A stretch of DNA of 64,000 nucleotides from Trichopria drosophilae (GCA_030407085.1 CM059582.1:54387001-54451000), one strand, 5' to 3'. Counted from the first letter of the stretch, positions 54,301-61,070 are shown. The notes: a model not told the origin generated them from the sequence alone. Numbers and translations are program-made.

Positions 54301-57300
54301 TGCCAAATCCAGTTTTGGACAGTGTCGAACTGGTTTTGGAAGGTGATAATATTGTCGAACAGAAGCGGTTACCGGGTGAAAATGATGTCGGTATGGTTGC
54401 GTGGAGACTCAGCCTTTACACCCCTGAATATCCTTCAGGGCGAGACATTATTTTAATTGCTAATGATATTACACATCTAATCGGATCTTTCGGACCTCAA
54501 GAAGATCTTGTGTATACCAGAGCTTCCGAAAGGGCAAGGCAACTAGGAATCCCGCGAGTTTACTTCTCTGCAAATGCCGGCGCTAGAATTGGTTTAGCTG
54601 AAGAGGTAGGTACAACCCAAAAATATCCGCGAGATTACAATGAATTATATATCCTCTATAACAACTATAGACCTTTAATAACTGCATTTATTTGATAGAA
54701 ATAAGATCTAAAAATAACTTTTAATACTTTTACAGGTAAAAGCTGCATTCCGGATAGCATGGGAAGATGAAAATGCACCTGAGAAAGGATTCAGGTATAT
54801 CTATCTGATTCCAGACGACTATGCGCGCTTAGCACCGTTAAATTCTGTTAAAGCCACTTTGATCGAAGAAGATGGCGAATCACGATATAAAATTACGGAT
54901 ATCGTTGGCAAAGACGATGGTCTGGGAGTTGAGAATTTGAAATATGCTGGAATGATCGCGGGAGAGACATCGAAAGCATATGACGAAGTAATTATGTTAT
55001 TTTTATTATTAATATCAGTAGTTGTCATCATCAGTATTATTATAATTATCGTCATCATATATTACAAGTGTTATAATAACGGCAAATGTGTTGTTGAAAG
55101 TTATAAATTGTTACAGAGTAAAATTTTGTTTGCAGATCGTGACAATTTCCGTTGTTTCCTGTCGTGCCATAGGAATCGGTTCTTACATAGTCCGTCTGGG
55201 ACAAAGAGTAATTCAGATTGAAAATTCCCACATTATTTTGACGGGTTACAAAGCTTTGAATACCGTCCTCGGTCGGGAGGTTTATGCAAGCAATAATCAG
55301 CTTGGTGGGATCCAAATCATGCACAACAACGGCGTTTCACACGTCACGGAACCTAGAGATCTGGATGGGGTAGCAACAGTACTGAAATGGTTGAGTTACA
55401 TTCCAAAATGCAAAGGAGCAGCATTACCAATTCGAGCAGGACCACTCGCTGATCCGGTTGATCGTGAGATTGGTTATGTACCTACGAAAGCTCCATACGA
55501 TCCACGTTGGATGCTTGAAGGTAGAGTGTCACCGAATGACAGCACAATTTGGGAAAGCGGTTTCTTCGATCGAGGATCCTGGCAGGTTCGTCTTTCATTA
55601 TATCATTAATGAAGAATATTTACGAAAGTAATGACTTTAAAATTTTAGGAAATCATGAGGCCATGGGCCCAAACAGTAGTCACCGGTCGTGCAAGACTCG
55701 GAGGAATCCCTTGCGGCGTTATAGCCGTCGAAACCAGAACTGTAGAGTTACATCTTCCTGCAGATCCAGCAAACTTAGATTCCGAAGCAAAAACAGTATC
55801 CCAAGCTGGCCAAGTTTGGTTCCCGGACAGTGCTTACAAAACGGCACAGGCTATTAAAGACTTTGGAAAAGAGGAATTGCCCTTATTTATTTTCGCTAAT
55901 TGGCGCGGTTTCTCTGGCGGTATGAAAGGTAAGAAAACTCTTTTGTATACTCGATGACAGTTTCTCTCTTTCTTTATTTTCAAATGTATAAATCTTAGTG
56001 CATATTGCTTAACAACGTATTATACGTTTCTTTTTCAGATATGTACGAACAAATTTTGAAATTCGGTGCATATATTGTCGACGGCTTACGGGAATACACT
56101 CGCCCAATTACGGTGTACATCCCGCCCTACGGAGAACTTCGCGGAGGTGCCTGGGCAGTCGTGGATCCATCTATTAATCCGCATTGCATGGAAATGTTCG
56201 CCGACACCACGTCGAGAGGAGGAGTACTCGAACCCGAAGGAATTGTCGAAATCAAATTTAGACTTAAGGATATTCTAAAAACAATACATCGGGTTGATCC
56301 TGTCATTCACAGTCTTCAGGTATTACTTTTTTAAATACAATTTAATGTTTTTTTACGCCTCGCTATTCAAGAAAATTGAAAATGCAACTGCTTAATATCA
56401 TTTAAGGTATCTGTAGCGAATGTTTTCAGATTATTTCCATTTTTGTAATGGAACGGAAACGAAACATAATTATATGATATGAAATCGTATGTAAAATTTG
56501 TTTGTTGCACTTTCTTGGAAAGTACAGCGTGGATTCAAGTTATACTTATTTTTTCATGACTAGGTTTTTTTTTCATATTATTAGTAAAAAATATTGCGCC
56601 CGTTGCATCCGATATAAAACTTCATGGTCTTACCGAATTTGTGTAACATTAATGTTTATTACAATTTTTTGCAAAACAAAATACGTGTTTTCGGATGCTG
56701 GACTTTAAAAAAACATAATATTTTCCGAGATTTCTTTTTCAATTTAAAATTATCTATGCGTGAACGAAATTTTCATCAACGGCGAAGCGTAAAAAAAATG
56801 CATAAAATATTTATACTTAAAAGATACGGTATTAGATTTCTTCATTTTCGTAGAAGATTTAAAATGGCGACTTATTTGATGATTCTTTCGATAATTCTTC
56901 GAGATAAATGTATTGTGTTACTGAGGTCGCTAATTGCAAAAGAAAGAATGCAATTAATAATTTTGAAGGCAAATTTTTCTCTTCCGTGTACTTGAATTGT
57001 ACCACTTCTTTTTCTTTTTTTGAAGTTCCATATTTTAAATATTTTCGACGAAAACGTTTTCAATTTTTATTTTAAATCTAAGATAACTATCCCGGTAACT
57101 AACCAGCACACATTGAAACGCAAGTGATTGGCTCACAACTCATAACTCCTAGAATAGTGGAATAACTTCCCTACAAACACAAAAGTAACAGTTATATAAC
57201 TAATATGTAACAATGTAACCATTACGTAAATGTCACATAACTGTTACTTTTTATGTTTGCAAGGTTGTAACACCTCATGAATGTTTTTATAGTTTTTTTG

Positions 57301-60300
57301 GTCTCTTATTACGAATGTGCATTTAGTTTTCAAAAATTCAAAATGGCTGACAAAACTTTAAAATATCTATTACAATACATTGTAGACCAGAAGACTTACT
57401 ATTTTGGCCAAAAGTATCCAAGTTTTCAAAATTTCCTGAAACGTGTTACTCCGAGGTTTTTCGGGTCGCGGAACACGAATCTCACACTGGATTTTCAAAA
57501 TTCAAGATAGCGGATCCAATATAGTGGATGAAATAGTAAAATTACATGGAATTTGCCTAAAACTTGTTTCTCAGGAGTATTTTTGGGTTCTTGAATACGA
57601 ATCTGACATTAAATTATTAAAATGAAAGATGGCAAATCCAATATCCAACACTTGAGTTTTAAAACTTAATTAAGTACTCTAATTGATGTCAACATTTTCA
57701 TTATTTTCGGTTACTTTTATAAAACCTATTCACGCGCTTCACCACGTGAAGGTTGAAAGTTGGACTATTGATGCGCTTTTTTATTTTATTTTTTTCTTTC
57801 TTATTTTTTTGTTTTTTTTTTCTTTTTTACTTTTTGAATTTTTTAAATGATCTTAAAACTTATGGACCTGAAACTGTTTTGAACAATCAGTGTTTCCATT
57901 AATTTTCTTCATTGTCCGATTTTGCGTGTTATATAGTTTAATTTTAAAAATGGACAAAAACGGGTAAACCTATCTTCACGCAGATACTATAGAAGAAATT
58001 CCCGCTTTAAACGATTAAAAATAGGATGGAACATTTTGGTACTCACATTGGACAGTGTCAACGCGAGTTTAAAAACTTAGTTTACCGATATTAATATTAA
58101 ATTAAACCATCAGTAAAAATTTGAATTAATAATCTAATTGTAATTTTAATGTCTTCTACTTTGCTATTAACCGACAAAAAAGCAACAATTATAAATCTAA
58201 CGACTATTCTAAACAAAAACTGAAATTAAGAAGAGATTATTGATAAATATGAACTTAATTCGAGTTTGTATCGCAACAAAATGGCAAAGAATTTATTGAT
58301 CAGTAAATCATTTTGGTAAAAGCTAGTTTCATTACCACTTAATACAATCGTTAGTCTGTTATTTAAATATTACGAAGCCCACTTCCGGTCACGGAAGCGG
58401 CGCTCCTGGCCCACTGTCCAGTGAGCGGTACCTGACCACCCATAAGGATTTCTTATATATTACGATGTTCAAAGTATATAAAATTATATTTTTATAATGT
58501 ATTATAAAATATTTTTATTGTATTTTTTAAAAAATGTGTTTAAATGATAGCTATCAAACAGCATGATTTTCAGTCCATTTCTTATGACATTTTTAAGAAA
58601 AGTTCAATATTGGTTAACCCAACAATTATTCGAAAAATAAACGTGACGACAAAAATCCTGCAGAAGTAGTTGTAATAATAATAAAACGTAATACAGATTT
58701 AAATTAATTTTAATATTAAGGGGAGACACCACCAAAAATTTGGCGACACGATCCAGATTTGTCAATTTTTTTTTATAACATCATTTTCTGGCTACAATAA
58801 TGCTATGAAGTAAAAAATAAGTAAACAAAATTATTTTCGAGCATGTAGAATTTTTATTTTTTGAATCATATTGAATTTTTCAAAATCCATCAACTTAATT
58901 GTTCAAAATCACAAGAAGAGAACGCAGAACAAATTTCAACAAAAAATATTAAAAATTCAGGGAGAAGAAGCATTTTGAGGAAATTTTTTAATTTTTTGCT
59001 ATAATATATTAGTTTAAAAATTGAAAAAAGTGTTCATAACAATATTTTTAACATTATTTTACATTTTACGACCGCATTTAGTAAGAGCTTTGGTTTATTG
59101 CCAACACTGATATCTTATTTGACTTATTTATCATACATGGGTAGCGTAAAATAGGAAACAGCCCAATATTTATTCATATTCTTTACCAAAATACGTAAAC
59201 GTTGCAACATTATGAAGAAGCCATTTATTATGCAGTATTGCCATTATAAAAATATCCATTGCGCCAATTCAGCGAAATTATTGTATAAATGGAATTTAGT
59301 AAAAGGTTGAACTTGACATTTTCATTACTAACTTACCCAAAGAATTTTACACATTTTTAGACAGTTGTAGCATATTGTTTACTTTCATTCCTTTTCCATC
59401 GGTTATTCACATATCAATTATTATGTGTTGATGAATTTTTATAAATACAAACATAATTTTGTAAATATTTGCATTGTTCGAACTAAAATAATTTGAAATA
59501 GCGAATAAAATTATTGATATTCAATTTTATATAACCTGCAAGTTCACTTTGCTTGAAATGACATTAATTTGAACAACGTAATTATTTTGTATCTAAAATT
59601 TATAATTATAACAATGCCCCGACGTAAAAAATCGCAATATTATTGCTAAAAAGTAAATAAACGGTGGAAAGGAAACGATAGTGTTGAAAATGTAAACCAA
59701 AGTTTCTTAAATCGGTAAACGTTGAAAAGATAACAACAAAAATATTTTCTCGACCGTTTTAATTTTAAAATAAATGTAAAAAATCTTGTTTTTCTGCCAA
59801 AAAAAAAAAAACAAGTATACAATTTTACGTTAGACATAGCTGTACTAAAACTTTTCCATAGGCGTTTATATATAAATTATCGACATCCAAATTGATACTA
59901 ACCAGTTTCGAACGAATTCGATGAATTTGGACAAATTCGTCCGCCATATTGAATTTTTGAAAACCGACTTCAAATTTGTAGTAAGCGACCTCAGAAACGT
60001 TAGTATAATAATTTTTGTGAACAACTGTTCATCTGAAAAATGTATGCTGGAAAGTGTTAATCAAAACTCCATAAAAAATATTATATAAATATTGAAAATG
60101 TATAATTAATTCCTAGGAACGGCTGAGTGGTGCAAGTACGCCAGATGCTCAAGCGTCCATCGAAGCTGAAATTAAAACGAGGGAAAAGATGTTGGAGCCG
60201 ATGTACCGACAGGTTGCGGTGCACTTCGCCGACCTTCACGACACACCCGAGCGCATGTTGGAGAAAAACACGATCCAGGATATTGTACCTTGGCGCACTG

Positions 60301-60731
60301 CCAGACGCTCCATGTATTGGCGACTGCGGCGTCGTCTCCTGGAAGAGGAGATCAGGCACGACATCCTCTCGACGCAGCCGAGCCTTGGTGTACGTCAGGT
60401 GGACGCGATGCTTCGCAGGTGGTTCGTGGAGGATCGGGGCACCACCGAGGCCTACCTCTGGGACAAGGACGAAGCGGTCGTAGGCTGGCTGGAAGCCCAA
60501 TGTACGACGGAGAACAGCGTTGTTCTGAGAAACATCGCCTGCGTTAAGAAAGATGCTGTCATTCGACGCATCAAGGAAGCTCTTGAAGGATGTCCCGACG
60601 TTCGATACGACGTCATCCTCGAGCTCGTTCACCGGCTTCAGCCCTCGGAGAAGGCAGACCTCCAGCGAACATTGGTCCAGCTGGAGACTCCCGGCCAGGA
60701 ACACCACAACGACTCCAGTTCCTCGACGTAA
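6246..60731 (+). CDS. ACC: Acetyl-CoA carboxylase, whole gene, intron-split, three alternative N-termini
   Basis: Animal-type multidomain ACC, which carboxylates acetyl-CoA to malonyl-CoA, the committed step of fatty-acid synthesis. Domains run biotin carboxylase, biotin carrier, central region, carboxyltransferase. The shared part is fifteen exons: 42033-42156, 45111-45441, 45549-45846, 45957-46170, 46262-46595, 46678-47138, 47222-49360, 49442-49747, 49842-50196, 54289-54605, 54736-54987, 55136-55585, 55649-55928, 56039-56319 and 60117-60731. All junctions are GT..AG and keep frame. With first exon 6246-6325 the protein is 2278 residues. With 24451-24502 + 25547-25687 + 26736-26988 it is 2400. 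With 36347-36546 it is 2318. These match the size of animal ACCs. No internal stop or frameshift is visible in the shared exons. Residue numbers below use the 2400-residue form. Confidence 0.95.
6326..7684. other. ACC intron 1 start; no gene seen
   Basis: A+T-rich intronic sequence. It includes a TATAT-type microsatellite near 7240-7290. No further exon is recognised. Confidence 0.5.
7689..8640. mobile_element. TTAA-flanked fold-back element
   Basis: The element is flanked by TTAA at 7685-7688 and 8641-8644. The ends are inverted: left CGCCTGGACGGACACATTTT and right AAAATGTGTCCGTCCCGGCG. The arms extend roughly 300-380 bp each (shared: ACGCGTTTCTTT, AATTCAAGATGGCGGC). The centre (about 8085-8285) holds two copies of the ~120-bp repeat. 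It shares its right TTAA with the next element. Confidence 0.7.
8875..9325 (+). repeat. Tandem array, ~120-124-bp unit, about 3.7 copies
   Basis: GGTATATAG recurs at 8881, 9001, 9122 and about 9246. Each unit reads TTCGAGGxxxCTGATTACGAATCCGGTGTTAGA, then AAAATGGCGGATCCAATATG and GCCGACCA. The last copy is most diverged. Related single or double copies occur near 1-160, 8085-8285, 9660-9880, 12080-12240, 51355-51490, 51980-52060, 52970-53110, 57290-57650, 59890-60000 and 61540-61640. Confidence 0.8.
9660..9880 (-). repeat. Inverted copies of the 120-bp unit (two)
   Basis: TCGGCCATTTTGAATTTTGA and TCGGCCATATTGGATCCGCC begin two successive units in reverse orientation to the array at 8875-9325. 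Together they make the long hairpin of this element. Confidence 0.75.
10400..10640. repeat. Palindromic MITE copy, diverged
   Basis: A palindrome centred near 10510. Left block GATAATTTTCAGAAATAAGC pairs with TATTTCCGAAAATTCTCGGT. The outer blocks GGCTTTGTAACTATAATT and AATTGCAGTTACAGTGCCCG match the family seen at 11667 and 29625. Confidence 0.55.
10653..10830. repeat. Partial second copy of the palindromic TTAA MITE
   Basis: TTAAGGGGGTTCTAAAGTGG at 10653 is the terminal sequence of the family, followed by the inner block TTTTCTAGGAAACCGTCTAT and GAGCCTGAAT. The middle is shortened, so this is a deleted copy. Confidence 0.55.
10832..11512. repeat. Direct duplication, ~150-bp units 525 bp apart
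   Basis: The segments at about 10832-10984 and 11357-11512 are close direct copies, both containing TTTTACGGTTCTTGTACTAA and AATAACCTGTTTTGTATT. The first has TATTGGGTTGTTGATGCC and the second TATTGGATTGTTGATGAC. No ORF. It probably marks a local segmental duplication or two copies of one element. Confidence 0.7.
11667..11989. mobile_element. Palindromic TTAA MITE, 323 bp
   Basis: The left flank is TTAA (11663-11666). The right flank TCAA (11990-11993) is probably a mutated TTAA. The ends are GGGGATTCTAAGG and, on the minus strand, GGAGGTTCTAAAG. The whole element is one imperfect hairpin with CGGGCTCTGTAACGGCAATT pairing to AATTGCCTTTACAGAGCCCG. Confidence 0.65.
12080..12250. repeat. Diverged copy of the 120-bp repeat
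   Basis: GGTTACGAATCCGAGGTCAG and ATTCAAAATGGCGGACAGAA are recognisable unit blocks. No clear flanking TTAA pair was found. Confidence 0.55.
12251..14211. other. Intronic; no gene seen
   Basis: A+T-rich ACC intron sequence without a credible exon, RNA gene or clear repeat. Confidence 0.5.
14212..14477. mobile_element. MITE with CACAG-GAGAAAAA ends
   Basis: The left end TTCACAGAGAGAGAAAAAAG pairs with the right end TTTTTTCTCCCTGTGTA. The same end type (TACACAGAGAAAAAT) bounds the element at 42526-42841, so the two likely belong to related families. It has no ORF. Confidence 0.5.
14478..18451. other. Intronic; no gene seen
   Basis: A+T-rich sequence inside the ACC intron. I see no exon with good splice sites and no obvious repeats. 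Short pyrimidine-rich stretches near 16480-16510 and 16795-16810 are unremarkable. Confidence 0.5.
18452..19128. repeat. Left terminal inverted repeat with internal duplication
   Basis: The arm contains two diverged direct copies of one module (about 18513-18722 and 18785-19000). Each has TGGTTTCAAGAGAGCTATCC, a GGGGGTGATxGAGGGGG block and AAAAAGTTACGTAAATTTT. An 84-codon reading frame in this arm (18749-19003, minus) is identical to one in the right arm, which shows how similar the arms are. I do not regard it as a gene. Confidence 0.8.
19272..20345 (-). CDS. Mariner-type transposase, DD41D, 357 aa
   Basis: Cut-and-paste transposase of the IS630/Tc1/mariner superfamily. The N-terminal ~110 residues carry two helix-turn-helix-like segments ([17 protein letters not shown] near 43-59; [18 protein letters not shown] at 93-110) for binding the ends. 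Catalytic acidic residues are D159 ([10 protein letters not shown]), D250 (QQDGAPCH) and D292 ([11 protein letters not shown]). Forty-one residues lie between the last two, the DD41D spacing of the rosa-like group rather than the DD34D of classic mariners. No stop or frameshift is seen, and the length is normal for the family, so it may still be functional. The start ATG at 20345 is supported by homology-like N-terminal sequence. The 5' side faces the right arm. Confidence 0.92.
   Translation of the reverse strand: MSLTQKERIEILILRGCGDKKRTYEQVVRQFNDTHPDRLPICKSTVCKTVSRFQDTGSVNDRPKSGRPKTSTNEDNSLAVCASVVEDVHTSVRKIAQATGIGKSSVHEILKANKFHPYKIKYVQELSEDDFDRRLEFCEEMMRRCDENELFPFWICFSDEATFQLSGEVNRHNLRYWSDENPHWMRDTHTQHPQKINVWAGILCNQIVGPFFVEENFTAERYCNLLNNQIIPAIRNIAGIAFDNVWFQQDGAPCHFGLIVRNLLNNIFPRRWIGRRGSIEWPPRSPDLTPLDYFYWGFLKNKVYETKPKDIDELKEKIIQGSNTVSQEMLQKVYDNFYARLGYCQVAEGLQFEHLIN
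20855..20965 (-). pseudogene. Relic of a second transposase 5' end
   Basis: On the minus strand, the segment reading CATCCTTATTCTACGAGG and the upstream TAATTGTGCATACA resemble the start of the intact transposase and its leader (20290-20400). The position of the ATG is changed to AAG, so it cannot start in the same way. It lies about 560 bp upstream of the intact ORF, inside the same element. Confidence 0.55.
21061..21765. repeat. Right terminal inverted repeat
   Basis: Inverse of the left arm, including both internal modules and the TTCTCAAAATCGTCTACCTC block at its inner border. Small indels near 21170-21210 distinguish it from the left arm. Confidence 0.85.
21768..24079. other. Intronic; no gene seen
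   Basis: A TA microsatellite lies near 21846-21862. Otherwise no exon or repeat is recognised. Confidence 0.5.
24080..24450 (+). promoter_or_regulatory. Putative ACC promoter 2 and 5' UTR
   Basis: A locally GC-richer stretch with several CpGs (about 24090-24320) precedes the second alternative ACC start at 24451. An in-frame stop (TGA 24436-24438) lies just upstream of the ATG. No core promoter motif is assigned. Confidence 0.4.
24451..24502 (+). CDS. ACC: ACC alternative first exon B1
   Basis: Encodes [18 protein letters not shown]. It ends CCG G before GTGTAT, a weaker donor, in phase 1, which fits the acceptor at 25547 (G+GT = Gly). The alternative of reading on past the donor stops at a TAG shortly after. 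The exon is proposed because the next exon needs a phase-1 start and this ATG has an upstream in-frame stop. Confidence 0.5.
25547..25687 (+). CDS. ACC: ACC exon B2: hydrophobic N-terminal segment
   Basis: Encodes [20 protein letters not shown] followed by [18 protein letters not shown]. The acceptor is TTTTCAAAG and the donor the consensus GTGAGT. Both ends are phase 1. The WRIVxxVRxHF stretch resembles the vertebrate ACC1 long-isoform N-terminus (VRIIRAVRAHF), and the hydrophobic start recalls the ACC2 membrane anchor. I infer a membrane- or mitochondrion-associated ACC isoform. Confidence 0.7.
26736..26988 (+). CDS. ACC: ACC exon B3: N-terminal FVLGE block
   Basis: Begins [19 protein letters not shown] (phase 1 with exon B2) and continues through [20 protein letters not shown] to LVERRRRLR. 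The [10 protein letters not shown] stretch corresponds to the conserved RFIIGSVSED stretch at the vertebrate ACC N-terminus. An internal ATG at 26837 could start a shorter form. It ends CTC AG before GTGATC in phase 2. AG+G = Arg gives [10 protein letters not shown] at the junction with 42033, a complete AMPK site. Confidence 0.8.
26989..29349. other. Intronic; no gene seen
   Basis: A+T-rich. I found no exon with matching phase and no distinct repeats. Confidence 0.5.
29350..29440. mobile_element. 91-bp micro-MITE, copy 1
   Basis: ATCCCGAGTAGAAATTT at the left pairs with AAATTTCTGCGCGGGAT at the right. The inside contains GGCCCTGATCAGGGCCTGAT and CGATCAGGGCCTGAAC. A second 91-bp copy lies at 33719-33809. 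No target duplication is obvious. Confidence 0.7.
29625..29970. mobile_element. Palindromic TTAA MITE, 346 bp
   Basis: Flanked by intact TTAA at 29621-29624 and 29971-29974. The ends are GGTAGTTCTAATGTG and, on the minus strand, AGAGATTCTAAAGTG. The inner hairpin pairs ATACCAAAGACATTAATTGA with TCAATTAATGCCTTTGGTAT. Best-preserved copy of this family in the window. Confidence 0.7.
30440..30700. mobile_element. GC-rich MITE with TACAGTAA ends
   Basis: Left TACAGTAAAG and right AATTACTGTA are inverted ends on TA. The inside is much GC-richer than its surroundings and includes GTGACGTCAGGAACGTCAC, two CGTTATATTTAC motifs on the left and GGTAAATATA on the right, which are partly inverse. It may be a Tc1/mariner-type MITE. 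Confidence 0.5.
31548..32477 (-). pseudogene. Broken transposon-like gene (SDSCG / GHSYNQCDR family)
   Basis: Two overlapping minus-strand frames make one protein broken by a frameshift near 32000. The upstream part has FCTECK near its start and ends its homologous stretch at LFSDSCG. The downstream frame resumes KKSYLLVMF and carries [15 protein letters not shown]. The order SD-x-CGGQ then GHS..CDR.F is known from a large group of uncharacterised, probably transposon-derived insect and cnidarian proteins (DUF7869-like). There is no start codon context or intact 5' end, so I call it a pseudogene. Confidence 0.6.
33719..33809. mobile_element. 91-bp micro-MITE, copy 2
   Basis: ATCCCGAGCAGAAATTT pairs perfectly with AAATTTCTGCTCGGGAT. 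It has the same length and interior as the copy at 29350. The ends match better here, so this copy is younger or less mutated. Confidence 0.75.
33950..34330 (+). promoter_or_regulatory. GC-richer island; possible promoter for ACC exon C
   Basis: A local rise in G+C and CpG content (33955-34160) stands out in the A+T-rich intron, about 2.2 kb upstream of exon C. The two other ACC first exons follow similar islands. No 5' UTR exon can be placed with confidence. Confidence 0.3.
36347..36546 (+). CDS. ACC: ACC alternative first exon C (66 codons + 2 nt)
   Basis: Encodes [20 protein letters not shown], then a Ser/Glu/Lys-rich tail ending THHGM. The [10 protein letters not shown] block parallels the vertebrate RFIIGSVSED block and the SFVLGEADP block of exon B3. 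It ends ATG AC before GTAATC in phase 2. AC+G = Thr, giving [10 protein letters not shown], so this form loses the Arg of the AMPK site. The upstream frame stops at TAA 36338-36340. A 5' UTR exon may lie further upstream. Confidence 0.75.
36547..39529. other. Intronic; no gene seen
   Basis: A single ACCGGGTGACCCACGTAAGA element-like end occurs near 36664 without a visible partner. A TATA-rich microsatellite lies near 38390-38412. No exon is recognised. Confidence 0.5.
39540..40510. repeat. CpG-rich CTTTACGCC palindromic repeat island
   Basis: GCGTAAAG and its inverse CTTTACGC recur throughout 40050-40480. Two successive units (about 40083-40303 and 40301-40478) each start TATTTTCGTA..GGGYGTAAAG and end CTTTACGCCTACYATGACGAA, so each is itself palindromic. 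Each contains TTTACGCCCTAGGGTTCACT. The upstream part (39540-39800) has GTGCGCGAAG / TTTGCGCAC motifs and a hairpin around GTAGGTGATTTGCG..CACCTAC. Base composition is unlike the rest of the intron. Confidence 0.75.
41160..41885. repeat. CpG-rich region with GGGCGG repeats upstream of ACC exon
   Basis: ACCGGGCGGTAA, TTACCGCCC, GGGCGGAAACGC and TTCCGCCC motifs recur in both orientations between 41390 and 41830. CpG density is again far above the surroundings. It ends about 150 bp before the first shared ACC exon. The overlapping ORFs are low-complexity by-products. Confidence 0.6.
42033..42156 (+). CDS. ACC: ACC shared exon 1: AMPK site and link to biotin carboxylase
   Basis: The acceptor CTCTTAG precedes G|CCCAGC. 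Encodes [11 protein letters not shown] and [20 protein letters not shown] (residues 150-190 of the long form). The Ser at 153 aligns with the AMPK serine of vertebrate ACC1/ACC2 (RSSMSG / RPSMSG). It ends AAT AAG in phase 0. Confidence 0.93.
42526..42841. mobile_element. MITE with TACAC-GAGAAAAAT ends, 316 bp
   Basis: TACACAGAGAAAAAT at the left is inverse to ATTTTTCTCCGTGTA at the right. The inside is full of short AGCTGAT / TCCGCTA-like repeats but has no ORF. It lies in the intron just after shared exon 1. Confidence 0.7.
42842..45110. other. ACC intron; no gene seen
   Basis: No exon or strong repeat is seen before the acceptor at 45110. Confidence 0.5.
45111..45441 (+). CDS. ACC: ACC shared exon 2: biotin carboxylase N-subdomain
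   Basis: Starts [20 protein letters not shown], the classic start of the eukaryotic biotin carboxylase domain. Continues with [28 protein letters not shown] and [16 protein letters not shown] (residues 191-300). Ends ATT G in phase 1. Confidence 0.96.
45549..45846 (+). CDS. ACC: ACC shared exon 3: biotin carboxylase ATP-grasp
   Basis: Encodes [15 protein letters not shown] and the glycine-rich ATP loop [13 protein letters not shown] (near 45772). Residues about 301-400. The loop and flanking Lys are intact. Confidence 0.96.
45957..46170 (+). CDS. ACC: ACC shared exon 4: biotin carboxylase
   Basis: Encodes [37 protein letters not shown] and the following helix (residues 401-471). Ends GAA AAG in phase 0. 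The RHLEVQ and [12 protein letters not shown] motifs are typical. Confidence 0.96.
46262..46595 (+). CDS. ACC: ACC shared exon 5: biotin carboxylase active site
   Basis: Carries [19 protein letters not shown] with the metal- and substrate-binding Glu, Asn and Arg of the family, then [12 protein letters not shown] with the Arg matching E. coli AccC R338. One oddity: [10 protein letters not shown] at 46544-46573 has Trp567 where human, fly and E. coli carboxylases have Arg (PRGH or RGH). A CGG to TGG change would explain it. Confidence 0.95.
46678..47138 (+). CDS. ACC: ACC shared exon 6: biotin carboxylase C-terminus
   Basis: Encodes [38 protein letters not shown] and [20 protein letters not shown] (residues 584-736). 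Ends GTT GAT in phase 0. Confidence 0.96.
47222..49360 (+). CDS. ACC: ACC shared exon 7: biotin carrier and central region (713 codons)
   Basis: The longest exon. It has [20 protein letters not shown], then the biotinyl domain [20 protein letters not shown] with the biotinylation motif EVMKMVM. The biotin-accepting Lys is codon 47564-47566 (residue 851). The rest is the ACC central region ([66 protein letters not shown]). After [11 protein letters not shown] it passes directly to FPKFFTFR, without the insert of human ACC1, as in other insects as far as I recall. Confidence 0.97.
49442..49747 (+). CDS. ACC: ACC shared exon 8: central region
   Basis: Encodes [53 protein letters not shown] (residues 1450-1551). 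Phase 0 on both sides. Confidence 0.96.
49842..50196 (+). CDS. ACC: ACC shared exon 9: end of central region
   Basis: Encodes [34 protein letters not shown] and [20 protein letters not shown] (residues 1552-1669). Ends GCC G before consensus GTGAGT. Confidence 0.96.
50357..50484. repeat. Short GC-rich inverted-repeat element
   Basis: TGTAACGCGGCGATCGGC at the left is inverse to GCCGGATCGCCGCGTTACA at the right, about 128 bp in all. GC-rich ends in A+T-rich intron. Family not recognised. Confidence 0.55.
51607..52486. mobile_element. TTAA-flanked fold-back element, 880 bp
   Basis: Intact TTAA at 51603-51606 and 52487-52490. The ends are CCTATTAAGGACGGGATACG and, on the minus strand, CCCATTAAGGACGGGATACG. 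The arms run about 350 bp (shared GATTTTCGACCTTCATT, ATTTAAATTGC, TATCTCGAAAAAATAAACC). One 120-bp unit (TCGGCCATATCGGATCCACC) lies in the loop. Confidence 0.75.
54289..54605 (+). CDS. ACC: ACC shared exon 10: carboxyltransferase N-part
   Basis: Encodes [55 protein letters not shown] and [16 protein letters not shown] (residues 1671-1775). Start of the carboxyltransferase domain, which passes CO2 from biotin to acetyl-CoA. Confidence 0.96.
54736..54987 (+). CDS. ACC: ACC shared exon 11: carboxyltransferase
   Basis: Encodes [54 protein letters not shown] (residues 1776-1859). Phase 0 both sides. Confidence 0.96.
55136..55585 (+). CDS. ACC: ACC shared exon 12: carboxyltransferase
   Basis: Encodes [56 protein letters not shown] (residues 1860-2009). 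The 150-bp intron before it and the 63-bp intron after it are short. Confidence 0.96.
55649..55928 (+). CDS. ACC: ACC shared exon 13: carboxyltransferase, CoA site
   Basis: Encodes [40 protein letters not shown] and [12 protein letters not shown] (residues 2010-2102). The RARLGG and NWRGFSGG motifs of the active site are intact. Confidence 0.96.
56039..56319 (+). CDS. ACC: ACC shared exon 14: carboxyltransferase
   Basis: Encodes [38 protein letters not shown] and [15 protein letters not shown] (residues 2104-2196). Ends CTT CAG in phase 0. Confidence 0.96.
56320..60116. other. Last ACC intron, 3.8 kb; no gene seen
   Basis: Holds a short hairpin (about 57165-57262, AAAGTAACAGTTAT / ATAACTGTTACTTT), diverged copies of the 120-bp unit (57290-57650, 59890-60000), and a GC-richer stretch with CACTGTCCAGTG (58380-58440). 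TTAAGGGGAGACACCACC near 58719 looks like one end of an element without a visible partner. ORFs here are not gene-like. Confidence 0.5.
60117..60731 (+). CDS. ACC: ACC last exon: carboxyltransferase C-terminus
   Basis: Encodes [57 protein letters not shown] and ends SSSST before TAA 60729-60731 (204 codons). G+C content is clearly higher than in the other exons. A 229-codon reading frame on the opposite strand is a by-product of this composition. Confidence 0.96.
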   Translation, partial: ERLSGASTPDAQASIEAEIKTREKMLEPMYRQVAVHFADLHDTPERMLEKNTIQDIVPWRTARRSMYWRLRRRLLEEEIRHDILSTQPSLGVRQVDAMLRRWFVEDRGTTEAYLWDKDEAVVGWLEAQCTTENSVVLRNIACVKKDAVIRRIKEALEGCPDVRYDVILELVHRLQPSEKADLQRTLVQLETPGQEHHNDSSSST

Positions 60732-61070
60732 CCGCCGTGATGAAGACAGAGCGAGTTTCAGACGAAACATATATTTCTTAAATGTAAAATATGCTGTATA
60801 TTTGTATCATCAGCGCGTGTTATTTGCAAACCGATTGTAAAATTTTGTAAATTTTAGATGATTCCAGCTATTTTATATTTCCTTTTTTTATTATTTAGAA
60901 ATGTTTGTTTCGCCGATTTTATTAATGTACAACTTTTACCGATGCGTTTCAATTTTCTAAACTATATTAAACGAGACGATTGAACGCTTCGCAAAGGGAC
61001 AACTCTTAAATGACTATGAACGATCTATTTATTAACCTGTAAATAAATAACTGTCGTTGTACGACGGTTT
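60732..61070 (+). other. Probable ACC 3' UTR and polyadenylation signal
   Basis: ATTAAA occurs near 60966 and AATAAA at 61042-61047. The latter is the better candidate. The true cleavage site is not visible from sequence. Confidence 0.5.

Noticed and set aside
60081..60770. 229-codon open frame on the minus strand
   Set aside because: It lies antisense to the well-supported last ACC exon and comes from its GC-rich codon composition.
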